Part shown: piece by piece, positions 18,261-27,651 of the stretch
Layout of the letters: every line of letters starts with the position of its first letter
Position numbering within the stretch: the stretch's first letter is position 1
NCBI RefSeq assembly: GCF_003852895.1
Contig: NZ_QUSW01000004.1
Coordinates: 372,001-436,000, forward strand
Direction of reading: 5' to 3'
DNA length: 64,000 bases
Source: Rhizobacter terrae
GTDB lineage: Bacteria > Pseudomonadota > Gammaproteobacteria > Burkholderiales > Burkholderiaceae_C
Translations under genes and position numbers: made by a program
Notes under the pieces: model-generated
Database searches by the model: none
What the model saw: the letters and a program-made list of their open reading frames with translations, nothing else
Told to the model about the DNA's origin: nothing

Positions 18261-21076
18261 CCCAGGTCCACGGCCGCGGACTGCTGGGCCGCAGCATCGG
18301 ACACTGATTTGGCGCAACCCTGGAGCGTCGCGGGTGGGGGCAAGCTCAGGCTCGCATTCGCGCTCGCTCCGCCCGCCAACTCCTTCATCGCCGCCTTGAA
18401 CTCCACCTTCCCCGGCCCGTTCAAGGTGATGTCGCCGCCTTCAATGCGAAGCGCCGCCCCGGCCGCCGTCAGCAGCACATGGTTCGGCGCTGCCACCTTC
18501 ACCATCGCACTGACACTGCTCACCTCCACGCTCTTGCTCGCGGTGAGCTTGGTCGCCGCCGACTGGCTTTGGGTGTTCACGCTGCCGCTGGCCGCATGCA
18601 GCTTGATGCCGGTTTCCTGGTTGGGCTTGTCCGCGTCCTGCGCCTTGCCATAGGTGAACAGCACCAGACCCTTGGCCACCGCCGTCGCGTGGTTGGCCTG
18701 GGCCAGCGCCTGCAAATCCTGCCCGGCCACGACGCTCATGGTCTTGCCCGCGCTCATCAGCGTGCTGGCAGGCGTCGTGCTGCCGATGCCACCAGGCGCC
18801 GCGGCCACCAGGTGCGGGCTGCTCCACGCACTGACCGTGCCCGCGCCGCCACCGATGGGCTTGTCGCCGCTGCCCTGGTCATCGTTCAGGCTGGCGCTTT
18901 CCATCAGCGCCTTGGCCGACGCATCCAGCGCCTTCACCACGTCCACCTCATCGGGCGCCACCTCACCGGCCAGCTTGGCCTGGTGATCCTGCGCAGACTG
19001 CCACAGCGTCTTCGCCTGTCCCATCGCCAGCGCGATGCTGGCCTGAGGCTCGCGGGCATCGATCTGGTTCGCACTCGTCTGGCTGCCGCCACGCACGTGC
19101 GCGCTCAGCAGCAGGCCGCTGCCGGCCCGCACCGCGCCCCAGGCCGCGCTGCTCAAGTCCAGTCCGTGCCCGCGTTGCTGCAGGCGCTGGTTGTCGGTCT
19201 GCTGGATCAGGTGCCCCAGCTGCAGCCGCGTGCTCGCACTGGTGGTCGACAGCTCGATGCGGCCTGCCGACGGCGTGTCGTCGAACACGAGCTGGTTGTA
19301 GCCGCCCGTGCCGCTCTGGCTGGCCGACAGTTCCTGGCTCTTGAAGCCGGCCATCACCGCCGCATGCTGGTGGGCCTGCAAGTCGCCGCGGCCCTCATCA
19401 CCCGGAAACCATGCATTCGCATTACCGGTGCTGGTAGCGGCACCGCCGCCCACCTGGTTGGCCTGCGCATTGGCTTGGCCCGCGCCGTTGTAGACGCTGC
19501 CCAGCACCACTGGCCGATCCATGTCGCCGCCAAGGAACGCCACCACCACTTCCTGGCCCAGGCGCGGCACGAAGTGGCCGCCCCAGTTGTCGCCCGCCAC
19601 CGTCTCGGCCACGCGCACCCAGGTGCCGCTGGCGTCGCTGCCCGGCGCGTTGTCGTCCGCTGCGGGATTCAGCCGATGGCTGGACTGCCCGCCACGCTGC
19701 CAGTGGAACTGCACCTTGATGCGGTGGTCGCGGTCGGTGTGCACCGGTTCGCCCAGGCCGACGACGATGGCCGTCTGCAGGCCATGCACGGTGGGCCGCA
19801 CGCACAGGCGCGGGTCGGGCTGGCCGTGCTCGTCCAGCGTCACCGGCCGCACCGCGTTCGCCGCCGGTTGAGCCACGATCTCGCACGCATACAGCGGTTC
19901 ATCGCTGTCATTGGCCAGGCCCTGCTCGGGCGCATGCACCCGGCGGATCGCGCCCAGCAAGGTCTCGACCTGCGCCTTCGCATCGGCCGCCAGGTTGTTG
20001 CGCGCCGTGTGCTTCACCGACAGCACCACGAAACGATCACGGTTCGAATCGCTGCCATCGTGGACGGGATGGTCCAGCAAGGTGAAGAGGCTGCCCGGCG
20101 CGATGGTGCGCACCGTGCCGCTGCCGCTCACGCGCGAGCGCCAGGCATCGATGGCCTGGGCCTGCCGCAGCGCGAGCCGTTCGCCCTGGGTGGAATCCTC
20201 GTAGGCATACACGCCCGGCACGTCGCTGATGCCCAGTGACGGCAGCGGCGCATCCACGCCCTGCTGGCTGACGGGCCGAGCGTCCACGCTGCGGTAGTCC
20301 AGGCTGGCCATCTGCACGGCGCCCGTGCGCACATGCACCTCGTCATCCCACTCGGTGAGGCTGTCTTCGGCCAGCACCGAACTGCTCTGCGTGTAGCGGA
20401 TGCGCTCCTGCACGTTCGGCTTGAACGCGCCGTTGTGGTCGGCAATCACCAGCGTGTGTGCATCGCCGGTGTGTTCGAACCAGTGGAACAGCCCTTCCTC
20501 CAGCAGCAGGCGCTGCACGAAGGCCAGGTCCGTCTCCTGGTATTGCGTGCACAGGCTGCGCTGCGGGTACACCGCCGGGTCTGCCAGGTCCCAGCGCCAG
20601 GCGGGCACCAGCGTGCCCTGGCCCTGGTAGCCAGCCAGCACGTCGTCGACGATCTGCGGCACGGTCTGCCCCTGGAAGACCCAGCTGTCCTGGCGATGCG
20701 CCAGGAACGCCAGCCACGGCTCGACGACCAGCCGGTAGCGCGCCAGGCCACCATCGCTTCCGACCATCGCCGCGCTGGTGACGTGCCCATGCCACGGGCG
20801 CAGATCGGTGCGGCTGTGGCTGGTCAGCAGCTCCACCAGCACCGGTTGGCCGATGAGCTGCTTGAGCTCGATGTGCGCATCGGTGGACAGCGCATGCACG
20901 ACCAGCCTGAAGCCCGCGCCGGATTGCGCGTCAGCGCCGGGGCCCACGCCTTCGAAGGCCTCCAGGCGCTCTGCCGCGAGCACGTCAGTGCCCAGCGGCG
21001 TGTGCAGCTTGATCAGCCGGTCGGTCTGCGCAGGCTTGCCACCCAGGAACGACAGGAGCTCATCGATGAGCTTCAT
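18257..21076 (-). CDS. vgrG: VgrG spike protein, module A (TssI)
   Basis: VgrG trimers form the puncturing tip of the T6SS tube. The 939 residues show the gp27-like base (RYRLVVEPWLAFLAHRQDS, QYQETDLAFVQRLLLEEGLF). The gp5-like OB and beta-prism region follows (DRDHRIKVQFHWQRGG, GGHFVPRLGQEVVVAFLGGD, RPVVLGSVYNG), and then a DUF2345 domain with HAASGSVNTQSQ and ITLNGPGKVEFKAAMKELAGG. The start overlaps the stop of a small upstream gene, and the stop overlaps the DUF4123 start, both as ATGA. No enzymatic C-terminal domain is evident. Confidence 0.95.
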   Translation of the reverse strand: MKLIDELLSFLGGKPAQTDRLIKLHTPLGTDVLAAERLEAFEGVGPGADAQSGAGFRLVVHALSTDAHIELKQLIGQPVLVELLTSHSRTDLRPWHGHVTSAAMVGSDGGLARYRLVVEPWLAFLAHRQDSWVFQGQTVPQIVDDVLAGYQGQGTLVPAWRWDLADPAVYPQRSLCTQYQETDLAFVQRLLLEEGLFHWFEHTGDAHTLVIADHNGAFKPNVQERIRYTQSSSVLAEDSLTEWDDEVHVRTGAVQMASLDYRSVDARPVSQQGVDAPLPSLGISDVPGVYAYEDSTQGERLALRQAQAIDAWRSRVSGSGTVRTIAPGSLFTLLDHPVHDGSDSNRDRFVVLSVKHTARNNLAADAKAQVETLLGAIRRVHAPEQGLANDSDEPLYACEIVAQPAANAVRPVTLDEHGQPDPRLCVRPTVHGLQTAIVVGLGEPVHTDRDHRIKVQFHWQRGGQSSHRLNPAADDNAPGSDASGTWVRVAETVAGDNWGGHFVPRLGQEVVVAFLGGDMDRPVVLGSVYNGAGQANAQANQVGGGAATSTGNANAWFPGDEGRGDLQAHQHAAVMAGFKSQELSASQSGTGGYNQLVFDDTPSAGRIELSTTSASTRLQLGHLIQQTDNQRLQQRGHGLDLSSAAWGAVRAGSGLLLSAHVRGGSQTSANQIDAREPQASIALAMGQAKTLWQSAQDHQAKLAGEVAPDEVDVVKALDASAKALMESASLNDDQGSGDKPIGGGAGTVSAWSSPHLVAAAPGGIGSTTPASTLMSAGKTMSVVAGQDLQALAQANHATAVAKGLVLFTYGKAQDADKPNQETGIKLHAASGSVNTQSQSAATKLTASKSVEVSSVSAMVKVAAPNHVLLTAAGAALRIEGGDITLNGPGKVEFKAAMKELAGGASANASLSLPPPATLQGCAKSVSDAAAQQSAAVDLG

Positions 21077-21402
21077 GCCACGGCGCGGTCCGCGCGCTCG
21101 ATGTGATGCACGTGGTGTTCCGGCAGCTCATGCAGGTGAAGGTTCCAGCGTGAGTTGTCCAGCAGGCTCACCACCATGTGCTCGCGCGACACGACCTCGA
21201 TGCGCCAGGGCTGCGCAGCCATCTTGGACACCAGCAGGCGGGCATCGCGCAGCGCACTCGGCAAGGCCTGTGCGAGCCATGCAGTCACGATGGCGGGCTG
21301 CGCGTCATCGTCGATGTGCAAGCCGGACAGCAAAGGCGCAGCTCGGTGCCAGCTGTCGGGTTGGCAGTTGTCCGCTGCACGTTCGAGCAGGATCTCATCC
21401 AT
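21073..21402 (-). CDS. Small unknown protein between clpV and vgrG
   Basis: A 109-residue soluble protein with no signal or membrane segment; no family was recognised. It contains LLSGLHIDDDAQPAIVTAW, then SALRDARLLVSKMAAQPWRI, and ends with a His-rich stretch, ELPEHHVHHIERADRAVA. ATG 21402 is preferred because GGGAG lies six bases before it; ATG 21408 sits directly on that site. The stop overlaps the vgrG start by ATGA. Position suggests a role tied to VgrG, but nothing in the sequence shows it. Confidence 0.7.
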   Translation of the reverse strand: MDEILLERAADNCQPDSWHRAAPLLSGLHIDDDAQPAIVTAWLAQALPSALRDARLLVSKMAAQPWRIEVVSREHMVVSLLDNSRWNLHLHELPEHHVHHIERADRAVA

Positions 21403-21413
21403 GAACATCTCCC

Positions 21414-24137
21414 TCAGGCCACGTTGTATTTGAAGTCGCCGTTCTTGGCGGCGGACACCTTGATGCGCTCGATGGCGCTCGCTGCTGCCATGCGCGCCAG
21501 CACCTGCTCGGCGATCTCGGGCAGCAAGGTGCCGTTGAGGATGTGGTCGACGTTGCGCGCGCCGGTGTCCACCTCCGTGCAGCGGGCCAGCACCGCCTCC
21601 ACCAGCTTGGTGTCGTACTCGAAGCTCGCCTTGTGGTTCTCCTTGACGCGCGCAGCGATGCGGTCCAGCTTCAGCCGGATGATCTTCTCCAGCACGTCGT
21701 CGCTGATGGCGTAGTACGGCACCACCTTCATGCGGCCGAGGAAGGCCGGCTTGAAGCTCTTGTAGAGCACCGGCCGCAGCGCCTCGCCCAGGGTCTGCGC
21801 ATCGGGAATCTCTTCGGGCGCCTTGTTCAGGCAGGCCTGCATGATCTGCGAGGAGCCGATGTTGCTCGTGAGGATGATGACGGTGTTGCGGAAGTCGATC
21901 TCGCGACCTTCGGCATCGTCCATCACGCCCTTGTCGAACACCTGGAAGAAGAGCTCCAGCACGTCGGGGTGGGCCTTCTCCACTTCATCGAGCAGCACCA
22001 CCGAATACGGATTGCGGCGCACCGCCTCGGTGAGCACGCCGCCTTCGCCGTAGCCCACATAGCCCGGGGGCGAGCCCTTGAGGCCGGACACGCTGTGCGC
22101 CTCCTGGTACTCGCTCATGTTGATGGTGACCAGCTTGCGCTCGCCGCCGTACAGGATGTCGGCCAGCGCCAGCGCCGTCTCGGTCTTGCCCACGCCGCTG
22201 GGCCCCACGAACATGAACACGCCCTTGGGCTTGTTCGGGTCTTCGAGGTTGGCACGCGCGGTGCGCACGCGCTGGGCCACGGACTCCAGCGCATGCGACT
22301 GGCCGATCACGCGCTCTTCCAGCAGCGGCTTGAGGTTGAGCACGGTCTTGATCTCGTCCTTGACCATCTTGCCCAGGGGAATGCCCGTCCAGGCCGCGAC
22401 GATCTCGGCCACGACGTGGGCATCGACCTGCATCGGCACCATGGGCGACTCGCCTTGAAGCGCGGTGAGTTCCTGCAGCTTGGCCTGCAGCTCGGTATGC
22501 GCAGGGCTGGCAGGCGCTGCGGCGACCTTGGCAGCCTTCTTCGTGGACTTCTTCTTGCCGTCGGCAGCTTCCGTCTCCTCGGGCTGGGCCGCAGCCACGG
22601 GCTGAGCCTCCAGGTTCTTGCGCAGCGTCTGGATCTCGCCCACCAGCGCCTTCTCGCGCTCGTAGCGGGCCTTCAGCGCATCGAGGTCGGCCTGCACGCC
22701 GTCGCGCGTGGCGCGGAGCTCGGCGAGCTTGTCCGCATGGTCGGTGCCCGCAGCCGCCTCGCGTTCGAGCGCGGCAATCTCCGCGCCCAGCCGCTCGATG
22801 CTGCGGATGTTCTCCTCCATCGCGGCGGGCACCGCACTCTGCCCCAGTGCCACCTTGGCGCAGGCGGTGTCCAGCACGCTGATGGCCTTGTCCGGCAGTT
22901 GCCGGCCGCTGATGTAGCGTGCCGACAGGCGCACGGCTTCGGTGATGGCCTCATCGAACACGCGCACGTTGAAATGTTTTTCCATCAGCGGCGCCATGCC
23001 GCGCAGCATGGCGGCGGCCAGCGGCTCGCTGGGCTCTTCCACCTTCACCACCTGGAAGCGCCGTGCCAGGGCCGCGTCCTTCTCGAAGTACTTCTTGTAC
23101 TCGCTCCAGGTGGTGGCGGCCACGGTGCGCAGCTCGCCGCGCGCCAGCGCCGGCTTGAGCAGGTTGGCGGCGTCGCTCTGTCCGGCCTGGCCGCCCGCGC
23201 CGATCATGGTGTGCGCTTCGTCGATGAAGAGGATGATCGGATGCGGGCTCTTCTTCACCTCGTCGATCACGTTCTTCAGCCGGTTCTCGAACTCGCCCTT
23301 CACGCTGGCGCCGGCCTGCAGCAGGCCCATGTCCAGCGTGTGCAGTTCGACGCCTTGCAGCGGCGGCGGCACGTCGCCGGTGGCAATGCGCAGGGCCAGC
23401 CCTTCCACCACCGCCGTCTTGCCCACGCCCGCCTCGCCGGTGAGGATGGGGTTGTTCTGGCGGCGGCGCATGAGGATGTCGATGGACTGGCGGATCTCCG
23501 GATCGCGGCCGATCACCGGGTCGATCTTGCCGTCGCGCGCACGCTGCGTGAGGTTGGTGGTGAACTGGTCCAGCGCGGGCGTCTGGCCCGGCGTGGCGGG
23601 CGCCTGCAGGTCGGCGTCGGAAGTAGCGCGCGGTGCATCGGCCGGGCGCAGGGCATCACCGGCTTCCTGCGATGCGCTCGTCATGTCCGCATGCTTGTGC
23701 TTGAGCTCATCGAGGCGGAACTTCACGAACTGTTTGCTGCCCCTGAAGGCCAGCTGGTTCAGGCCCGGCTCGGTCAGCAGCGACAGCAGCAGGTGCGCGC
23801 TGCGGATGCGGCTGTTGTGCGCATCGAGCGACGCGATCAGCCACGCGTGCTCCAGCAGTGTGGGCAGGTGCGGGCTGAACACCGGCGTGCGGGTGTTGCC
23901 GTTCTTGAAACGCTTGATCTCGGTTTCCAGGTCGCGCTGCAGCTCGGTCGGGGCGATGTCGAAGCGCTTGCACAGCAGCGCAAAGTCGCTGCGCGGCTGT
24001 TCCAGCAGCGCGAGGAAGAGGTGCTCCACGTCCACCTCGTAGTGGCCTTGCGCCATGCACAGGCTGGCTGCGCGCTCCAGCGCCTTGCGGCTGGTGTCGT
24101 TCAGCTTGGAGATCAGAGTCTTCAGGTTGTTGCTCAT
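21414..24137 (-). CDS. clpV: T6SS ATPase ClpV (TssH)
   Basis: ClpV disassembles the contracted TssB/TssC sheath so that subunits can be reused. The 907-residue AAA+ protein has an N-terminal Clp domain (MSNNLKTLISKLNDTSRKAL), Walker A1 GEAGVGKT (234-241), an M-domain coiled coil at about 440-560 and Walker A2 GPSGVGKT (645-652). Typical features GGQAGQSDAANLLKPALARG and GYVGYGEGGVLTEAVR are present. A Lys/Ala/Pro-rich insert at 512-547 (DGKKKSTKKAAKVAAAPASP) lies in or after the M-domain and is unusual. It follows tssG after 38 bases and precedes the small gene before vgrG. Confidence 0.96.
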   Translation of the reverse strand: MSNNLKTLISKLNDTSRKALERAASLCMAQGHYEVDVEHLFLALLEQPRSDFALLCKRFDIAPTELQRDLETEIKRFKNGNTRTPVFSPHLPTLLEHAWLIASLDAHNSRIRSAHLLLSLLTEPGLNQLAFRGSKQFVKFRLDELKHKHADMTSASQEAGDALRPADAPRATSDADLQAPATPGQTPALDQFTTNLTQRARDGKIDPVIGRDPEIRQSIDILMRRRQNNPILTGEAGVGKTAVVEGLALRIATGDVPPPLQGVELHTLDMGLLQAGASVKGEFENRLKNVIDEVKKSPHPIILFIDEAHTMIGAGGQAGQSDAANLLKPALARGELRTVAATTWSEYKKYFEKDAALARRFQVVKVEEPSEPLAAAMLRGMAPLMEKHFNVRVFDEAITEAVRLSARYISGRQLPDKAISVLDTACAKVALGQSAVPAAMEENIRSIERLGAEIAALEREAAAGTDHADKLAELRATRDGVQADLDALKARYEREKALVGEIQTLRKNLEAQPVAAAQPEETEAADGKKKSTKKAAKVAAAPASPAHTELQAKLQELTALQGESPMVPMQVDAHVVAEIVAAWTGIPLGKMVKDEIKTVLNLKPLLEERVIGQSHALESVAQRVRTARANLEDPNKPKGVFMFVGPSGVGKTETALALADILYGGERKLVTINMSEYQEAHSVSGLKGSPPGYVGYGEGGVLTEAVRRNPYSVVLLDEVEKAHPDVLELFFQVFDKGVMDDAEGREIDFRNTVIILTSNIGSSQIMQACLNKAPEEIPDAQTLGEALRPVLYKSFKPAFLGRMKVVPYYAISDDVLEKIIRLKLDRIAARVKENHKASFEYDTKLVEAVLARCTEVDTGARNVDHILNGTLLPEIAEQVLARMAAASAIERIKVSAAKNGDFKYNVA

Positions 24138-24175
24138 GTCGTTCTTGTCGTCCCTTGTTCGTTCGTGACTGGCCT

Positions 24176-25279
24176 TCAGGCCAGCGCGTGGATGTCGTAG
24201 CCCGCGTCGGCGCGGTCGTCGTTGGCGGCGCGTGTGACGAGGAAGCCGTCCCAGCCCAGGCGCGCACCGCTGGCCTGGGGCGATCCGCCCAGGCGAACGC
24301 CCTGCACGTCCTTGGCCCGCAGCGCCAGGCGCACTTCGTATTCGATGGACACGCCTGTCATCATCGTGAGCAGTTCGCGCAGCGCGAGCGCGCCCTCGCC
24401 GCCGGGCAGGAAGCGCTTGAACTTGTCGCGCGGCATCGGGCCGAGCGTGAGCCGCATGCGCAGGTCGCGCTGCCAGATGCGCTCGCCCGCCACCGCGCCC
24501 ATGCCCAGCTGCGCGCCGCCCAGGCCCAGGCGGGTCTGGTTGTCTTCGGGCAGCTGGAACCAGCGGCCGACGAACTGCTCCAGCGTCACCGGCACGCCGA
24601 AGTACTGCTGCAGCACGCGCTGCATCACCGCTGCGGACGTGGGCCGGCGCTGCAGGGCGCCGCTGAAGTAGGCCAGCGTGTCGTCCGACACGCCGCCGCT
24701 GCGGGCATGCAGGCGGTCGCGCAGCGATGCATGCCCCACGCCGGCCACCGACAGCAGCATCGGCAGGAAGTGGTTCTTGCGGTCCGCTTCGAACTGGATG
24801 GGCAGGCGGTGCTTGCGCCAGGCCTGGTAGAACAGCACCACCGCGCGGTGCAGGAAGATGTCCATGAAGGCCCGGCCGGCGGAGTCCTTGTGGAACAACT
24901 CGCGGTTGGCCAGCAGCTCGGTGTAGAACGCCGGCAAGGCGCCGCCCACACCCAGCAGGCCCATGAACGCCGGCGTGAGTTCGATGTGGTCCACGTCGCG
25001 CGACTGGCGCCTGTTGTCGGTTTCGGCATCAGCATCCACCGCCTCATCACGCTCGGCGGCCACCGGCTGCAGATGCGCGATTTCACTGGCAGGGAATGCC
25101 AGCGACAGCGAGTTGCGAAAGCGCAGGCGCTTGCCCAGCACTTCTGCGGGCGACAGCCGTTCCTGCTGCACGAACCAGCGTTCGAGCAGCCGCACCGCCT
25201 GGAAGAAGCCGAACCGGTGCGGCTCCTCCAGCAGGCGGTCGATCACACCAGTGGGCTGTGGCCGCTGCGCCGTGGACAT
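24176..25279 (-). CDS. tssG: T6SS baseplate protein TssG
   Basis: TssG joins TssF, TssE and TssK in the baseplate wedge. The 367 residues begin MSTAQRPQPTGVIDRLLEEP, followed by RFGFFQAVRLLERWF, a family hallmark. RFRNSLSLAFPASEI, ELTPAFMGLLGVGGALP and YTELLANRELFHKDSAGRAF are further conserved stretches. The start lies inside the end of tssF with a 37-base overlap, so translation is coupled. The length is at the upper end of the usual 330-370 range. Confidence 0.95.
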   Translation of the reverse strand: MSTAQRPQPTGVIDRLLEEPHRFGFFQAVRLLERWFVQQERLSPAEVLGKRLRFRNSLSLAFPASEIAHLQPVAAERDEAVDADAETDNRRQSRDVDHIELTPAFMGLLGVGGALPAFYTELLANRELFHKDSAGRAFMDIFLHRAVVLFYQAWRKHRLPIQFEADRKNHFLPMLLSVAGVGHASLRDRLHARSGGVSDDTLAYFSGALQRRPTSAAVMQRVLQQYFGVPVTLEQFVGRWFQLPEDNQTRLGLGGAQLGMGAVAGERIWQRDLRMRLTLGPMPRDKFKRFLPGGEGALALRELLTMMTGVSIEYEVRLALRAKDVQGVRLGGSPQASGARLGWDGFLVTRAANDDRADAGYDIHALA

Positions 25280-27090
25280 GCGATCAACTCTTCGTGGGTG
25301 CGCGAGGAAACCAGCTTCAGCTGCGTGAAGCTGTTGGCGTGCGCATACAGGCCAAAGAAGTGGTCCAGCACCTGGGCAAACAGGCGCAGGCCGATGCCGA
25401 CGAAATTCTGTTCGTCCACGCTCAGCACGATCTCGGTGCCGCGCACGAACACCGGGAACGGGTTGCCCGGCAGGCAGGCATTCGCCGGCTTGAAGTCGAT
25501 GGCCACGATGCCGTCGAGCTGGCGCCGCGACGCCGCGCTGCGCGGCAGGTCGTACAGGCGCAGCAACTCCTTGAGCGCATCGATGCCGCCCGACGAGAGC
25601 GTGAGGTGGTTGAGCGACAGGTGCGAGATGAGCCGCCAGTGCGCCCCGCGGCCAGATTCGAAGCGGTGGCTCAAGGTCGGCTTGCGCATCAGGCGGATCT
25701 CGCGCGCGACGCTGCCGCCTTCCATGAACAGGTCGCCACCCGACTGGCCGAAGGACAGCAGGCTGGGCAGGTCGCGGTTGGTCGCGGTCACGTCCACAGA
25801 CAGCGTGTCGGTCTGCGGCGCAGCCGGGTCGAAGTCGATGTCCACGATGGACAGCTCGGTCTCGTAGCCTGGGCTTTGCTGGGCCAGTGTTTCGTCGCGG
25901 TGCACGTACCAGTAGCGGCCGCCGGACTCGCCTTCGCGCAGCAGGTGGTCGTGCTGCAGCGAATAGAACGGCCGGAACTCGGCGATCGACTCCCCCTGCG
26001 GCGTCTGCTGCACGCGGAACACGCGGTCCACCGAATGCACTTCATAGCCGAAGGCGCGGCGTGCGTCGGGCAGCACCGGATAGCTGTTGCCGGTGTGGGT
26101 GATGCGGATCGGGTCGGCCCGCTGCGCGAAGAGGTTCACCACGGGCGTGCAGCCCAGCACGATGTTCTTTTCGTCGAGCGTTTCAAGCAGCTGCGCATCG
26201 TCCGAATCGGACCGCAGGCCGGACATCATGTAGTGCAGCGTCACCGTGCGGGCGCCGGACTCGGCCATGGCCTTGGGGCACGGGAGGTCGACGAAGTTGA
26301 ACTTCTCGGGAAAGGCGAAGTACTCGGTGAGCAGGCGGTAGGCCGGATGCGAGCGCGCATCGAAATCGATGAGCGCCTCGTGCTCTTCAAAGCCCACGGC
26401 CTGCGGCAGGCTCTTGCCGCCGCGCTGCCATGGGCCGGTGGGTGCGGTCTGCACAAGCGCACCCAGCACGCGGCCGCACAGGGCCTCGCGCAGCACGCTC
26501 ACCTGCGAGGGCTCGCCGTCCAGGTACACACGCAGCGACTGCATGCCCAGGCTGGCCCAGGTGGCCTGCGCCGAGGTCAGTTCGAGCTGGATGAAGAAGC
26601 AGGAGGTGGCGCCCTTGGGCACCACGGTGCCGTCCGGCGCGGCAGCCGTGCCGCGGAAGCCGGCGGCCGTCACGCGCACCGGCAGCAGGTCCACGTCGTA
26701 GGCCGTCTTGAACTTGCACGGCACGCCGCGCACCGGGCGCGTGTTCAGGCTCGTGCCGCGCTCCACCTTCACCGGCTTGGTGAGCTGGCTGGCATTGGCG
26801 CTCGCATCGAAGCAGGCGATGGAGCACGACGGAAAGGGCCGCAGGTAGTGCGGGTACAGCACGTCCAGCAGCGACTCGGTGAACAGCGGGAAATCGTCGT
26901 CCAGCCGCTTGTGGATGCGCGCCGACAGCAGCGCGAAGGACTGGATCAGCCGCTCGACGTGCGGGTCCTCGCCCACTTCGCCGTTGAGCAGCAGCTGGCT
27001 CGCGATCTTCGGATAGCGCTGCGCGAACTCGCCGGCGTGCGAACGCAGGAAAGCCAGTTCTCGCTCGTAGCTCGGCAGCAGTCCGTGCAT
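25243..27090 (-). CDS. tssF: T6SS baseplate protein TssF
   Basis: TssF is the main wedge protein of the T6SS baseplate, two copies per TssG. The 615-residue protein starts MHGLLPSYERELAFLRSHA and continues FAQRYPKIASQLLLNGE, both family signatures. SFALLSARIHKRLDDDFP and LLDVLYPHYLRPFPSC follow. The central beta-rich region and C-terminal LRLFAQVLDHFFGLYAHANS complete the domain. It begins five bases after the tssE stop and overlaps tssG by 37 bases. Confidence 0.96.
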   Translation of the reverse strand: MHGLLPSYERELAFLRSHAGEFAQRYPKIASQLLLNGEVGEDPHVERLIQSFALLSARIHKRLDDDFPLFTESLLDVLYPHYLRPFPSCSIACFDASANASQLTKPVKVERGTSLNTRPVRGVPCKFKTAYDVDLLPVRVTAAGFRGTAAAPDGTVVPKGATSCFFIQLELTSAQATWASLGMQSLRVYLDGEPSQVSVLREALCGRVLGALVQTAPTGPWQRGGKSLPQAVGFEEHEALIDFDARSHPAYRLLTEYFAFPEKFNFVDLPCPKAMAESGARTVTLHYMMSGLRSDSDDAQLLETLDEKNIVLGCTPVVNLFAQRADPIRITHTGNSYPVLPDARRAFGYEVHSVDRVFRVQQTPQGESIAEFRPFYSLQHDHLLREGESGGRYWYVHRDETLAQQSPGYETELSIVDIDFDPAAPQTDTLSVDVTATNRDLPSLLSFGQSGGDLFMEGGSVAREIRLMRKPTLSHRFESGRGAHWRLISHLSLNHLTLSSGGIDALKELLRLYDLPRSAASRRQLDGIVAIDFKPANACLPGNPFPVFVRGTEIVLSVDEQNFVGIGLRLFAQVLDHFFGLYAHANSFTQLKLVSSRTHEELIACPRRSGHSPLV

Positions 27091-27095
27091 GGCGC

Positions 27096-27593
27096 TCAGT
27101 GCCTCGCCTCGGCGGCGGACGGCCTGCCCTGGGTGATGGAGTACTGCAGCGTCAGCGGCTGCAGCAAGGCGTCGAAGCTCACGTGCTCACGGCCCTTGTC
27201 GACGACGAGGATCGCCTTGATCACGAAGTACAGGCGGTTCATCGTGGACGACTCCACGCTCAGGCTCACGTCGACCTGGCGCAGGCGCGGCTCATGCAGC
27301 GCAATCGCCTGCTCGATGGAGCGGCAGATCTCGCGGCGGTGATTGGGGTTGGCCAGGCTCTGGCTGGAAAAGTCGGCGATGCCGAAGCTGAGGATGGACT
27401 TCCTCGCTTGCGGATAGGCCTCGAGCTCGGACGCATCCTGGCCGTGCCGCGTATTCAGCAGCGCTTCCAGGTCGCGGGCGACGTTGTCCTTGATCTGCAC
27501 GAGGCTGGCCAGGCGGACGTGGTGTTCCGAACCCGGGCGGCCATGCGTGTCGATCAACCGATCGAGAAACGATGGGCTGTACTTTTCGTTCAT
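27096..27593 (-). CDS. tssE: T6SS baseplate protein TssE (gp25-like)
   Basis: TssE is the gp25-like wedge protein that starts sheath polymerisation. The 165 residues contain VARDLEALLNTRHG, the gp25 hallmark, and KSILSFGIADFSSQSLANP in place of the usual GIPD motif. RLRQVDVSL and NRLYFVIKAILVVD form the C-terminal core. ATG at 27593 starts MNEKYSPSFLDRLIDTHG. Three bases before it is the foot of a strong terminator-like hairpin, leaving almost no room for a ribosome-binding site. Confidence 0.94.
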   Translation of the reverse strand: MNEKYSPSFLDRLIDTHGRPGSEHHVRLASLVQIKDNVARDLEALLNTRHGQDASELEAYPQARKSILSFGIADFSSQSLANPNHRREICRSIEQAIALHEPRLRQVDVSLSVESSTMNRLYFVIKAILVVDKGREHVSFDALLQPLTLQYSITQGRPSAAEARH

Positions 27594-27595
27594 CC

Positions 27596-27623
27596 AGAAA
27601 AAGGGGCGGCCAGGCCGCCCCTT
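27596..27623 (-). terminator. Terminator or attenuator hairpin between hcp and tssE
   Basis: An 11-base-pair perfect inverted repeat (27601-27611 with 27613-27623) around one base is rich in G and C. On the minus strand it runs into five T (complement of 27598-27602). The innermost pairs must open to form a real loop. It lies 29 bases after the hcp stop and directly before the tssE ATG. It would let hcp, tssB and tssC be transcribed in excess of tssE and later genes. Confidence 0.82.
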
Positions 27624-27651
27624 CTCTCGCTTGTTGACGAAGGGGCGTGGA

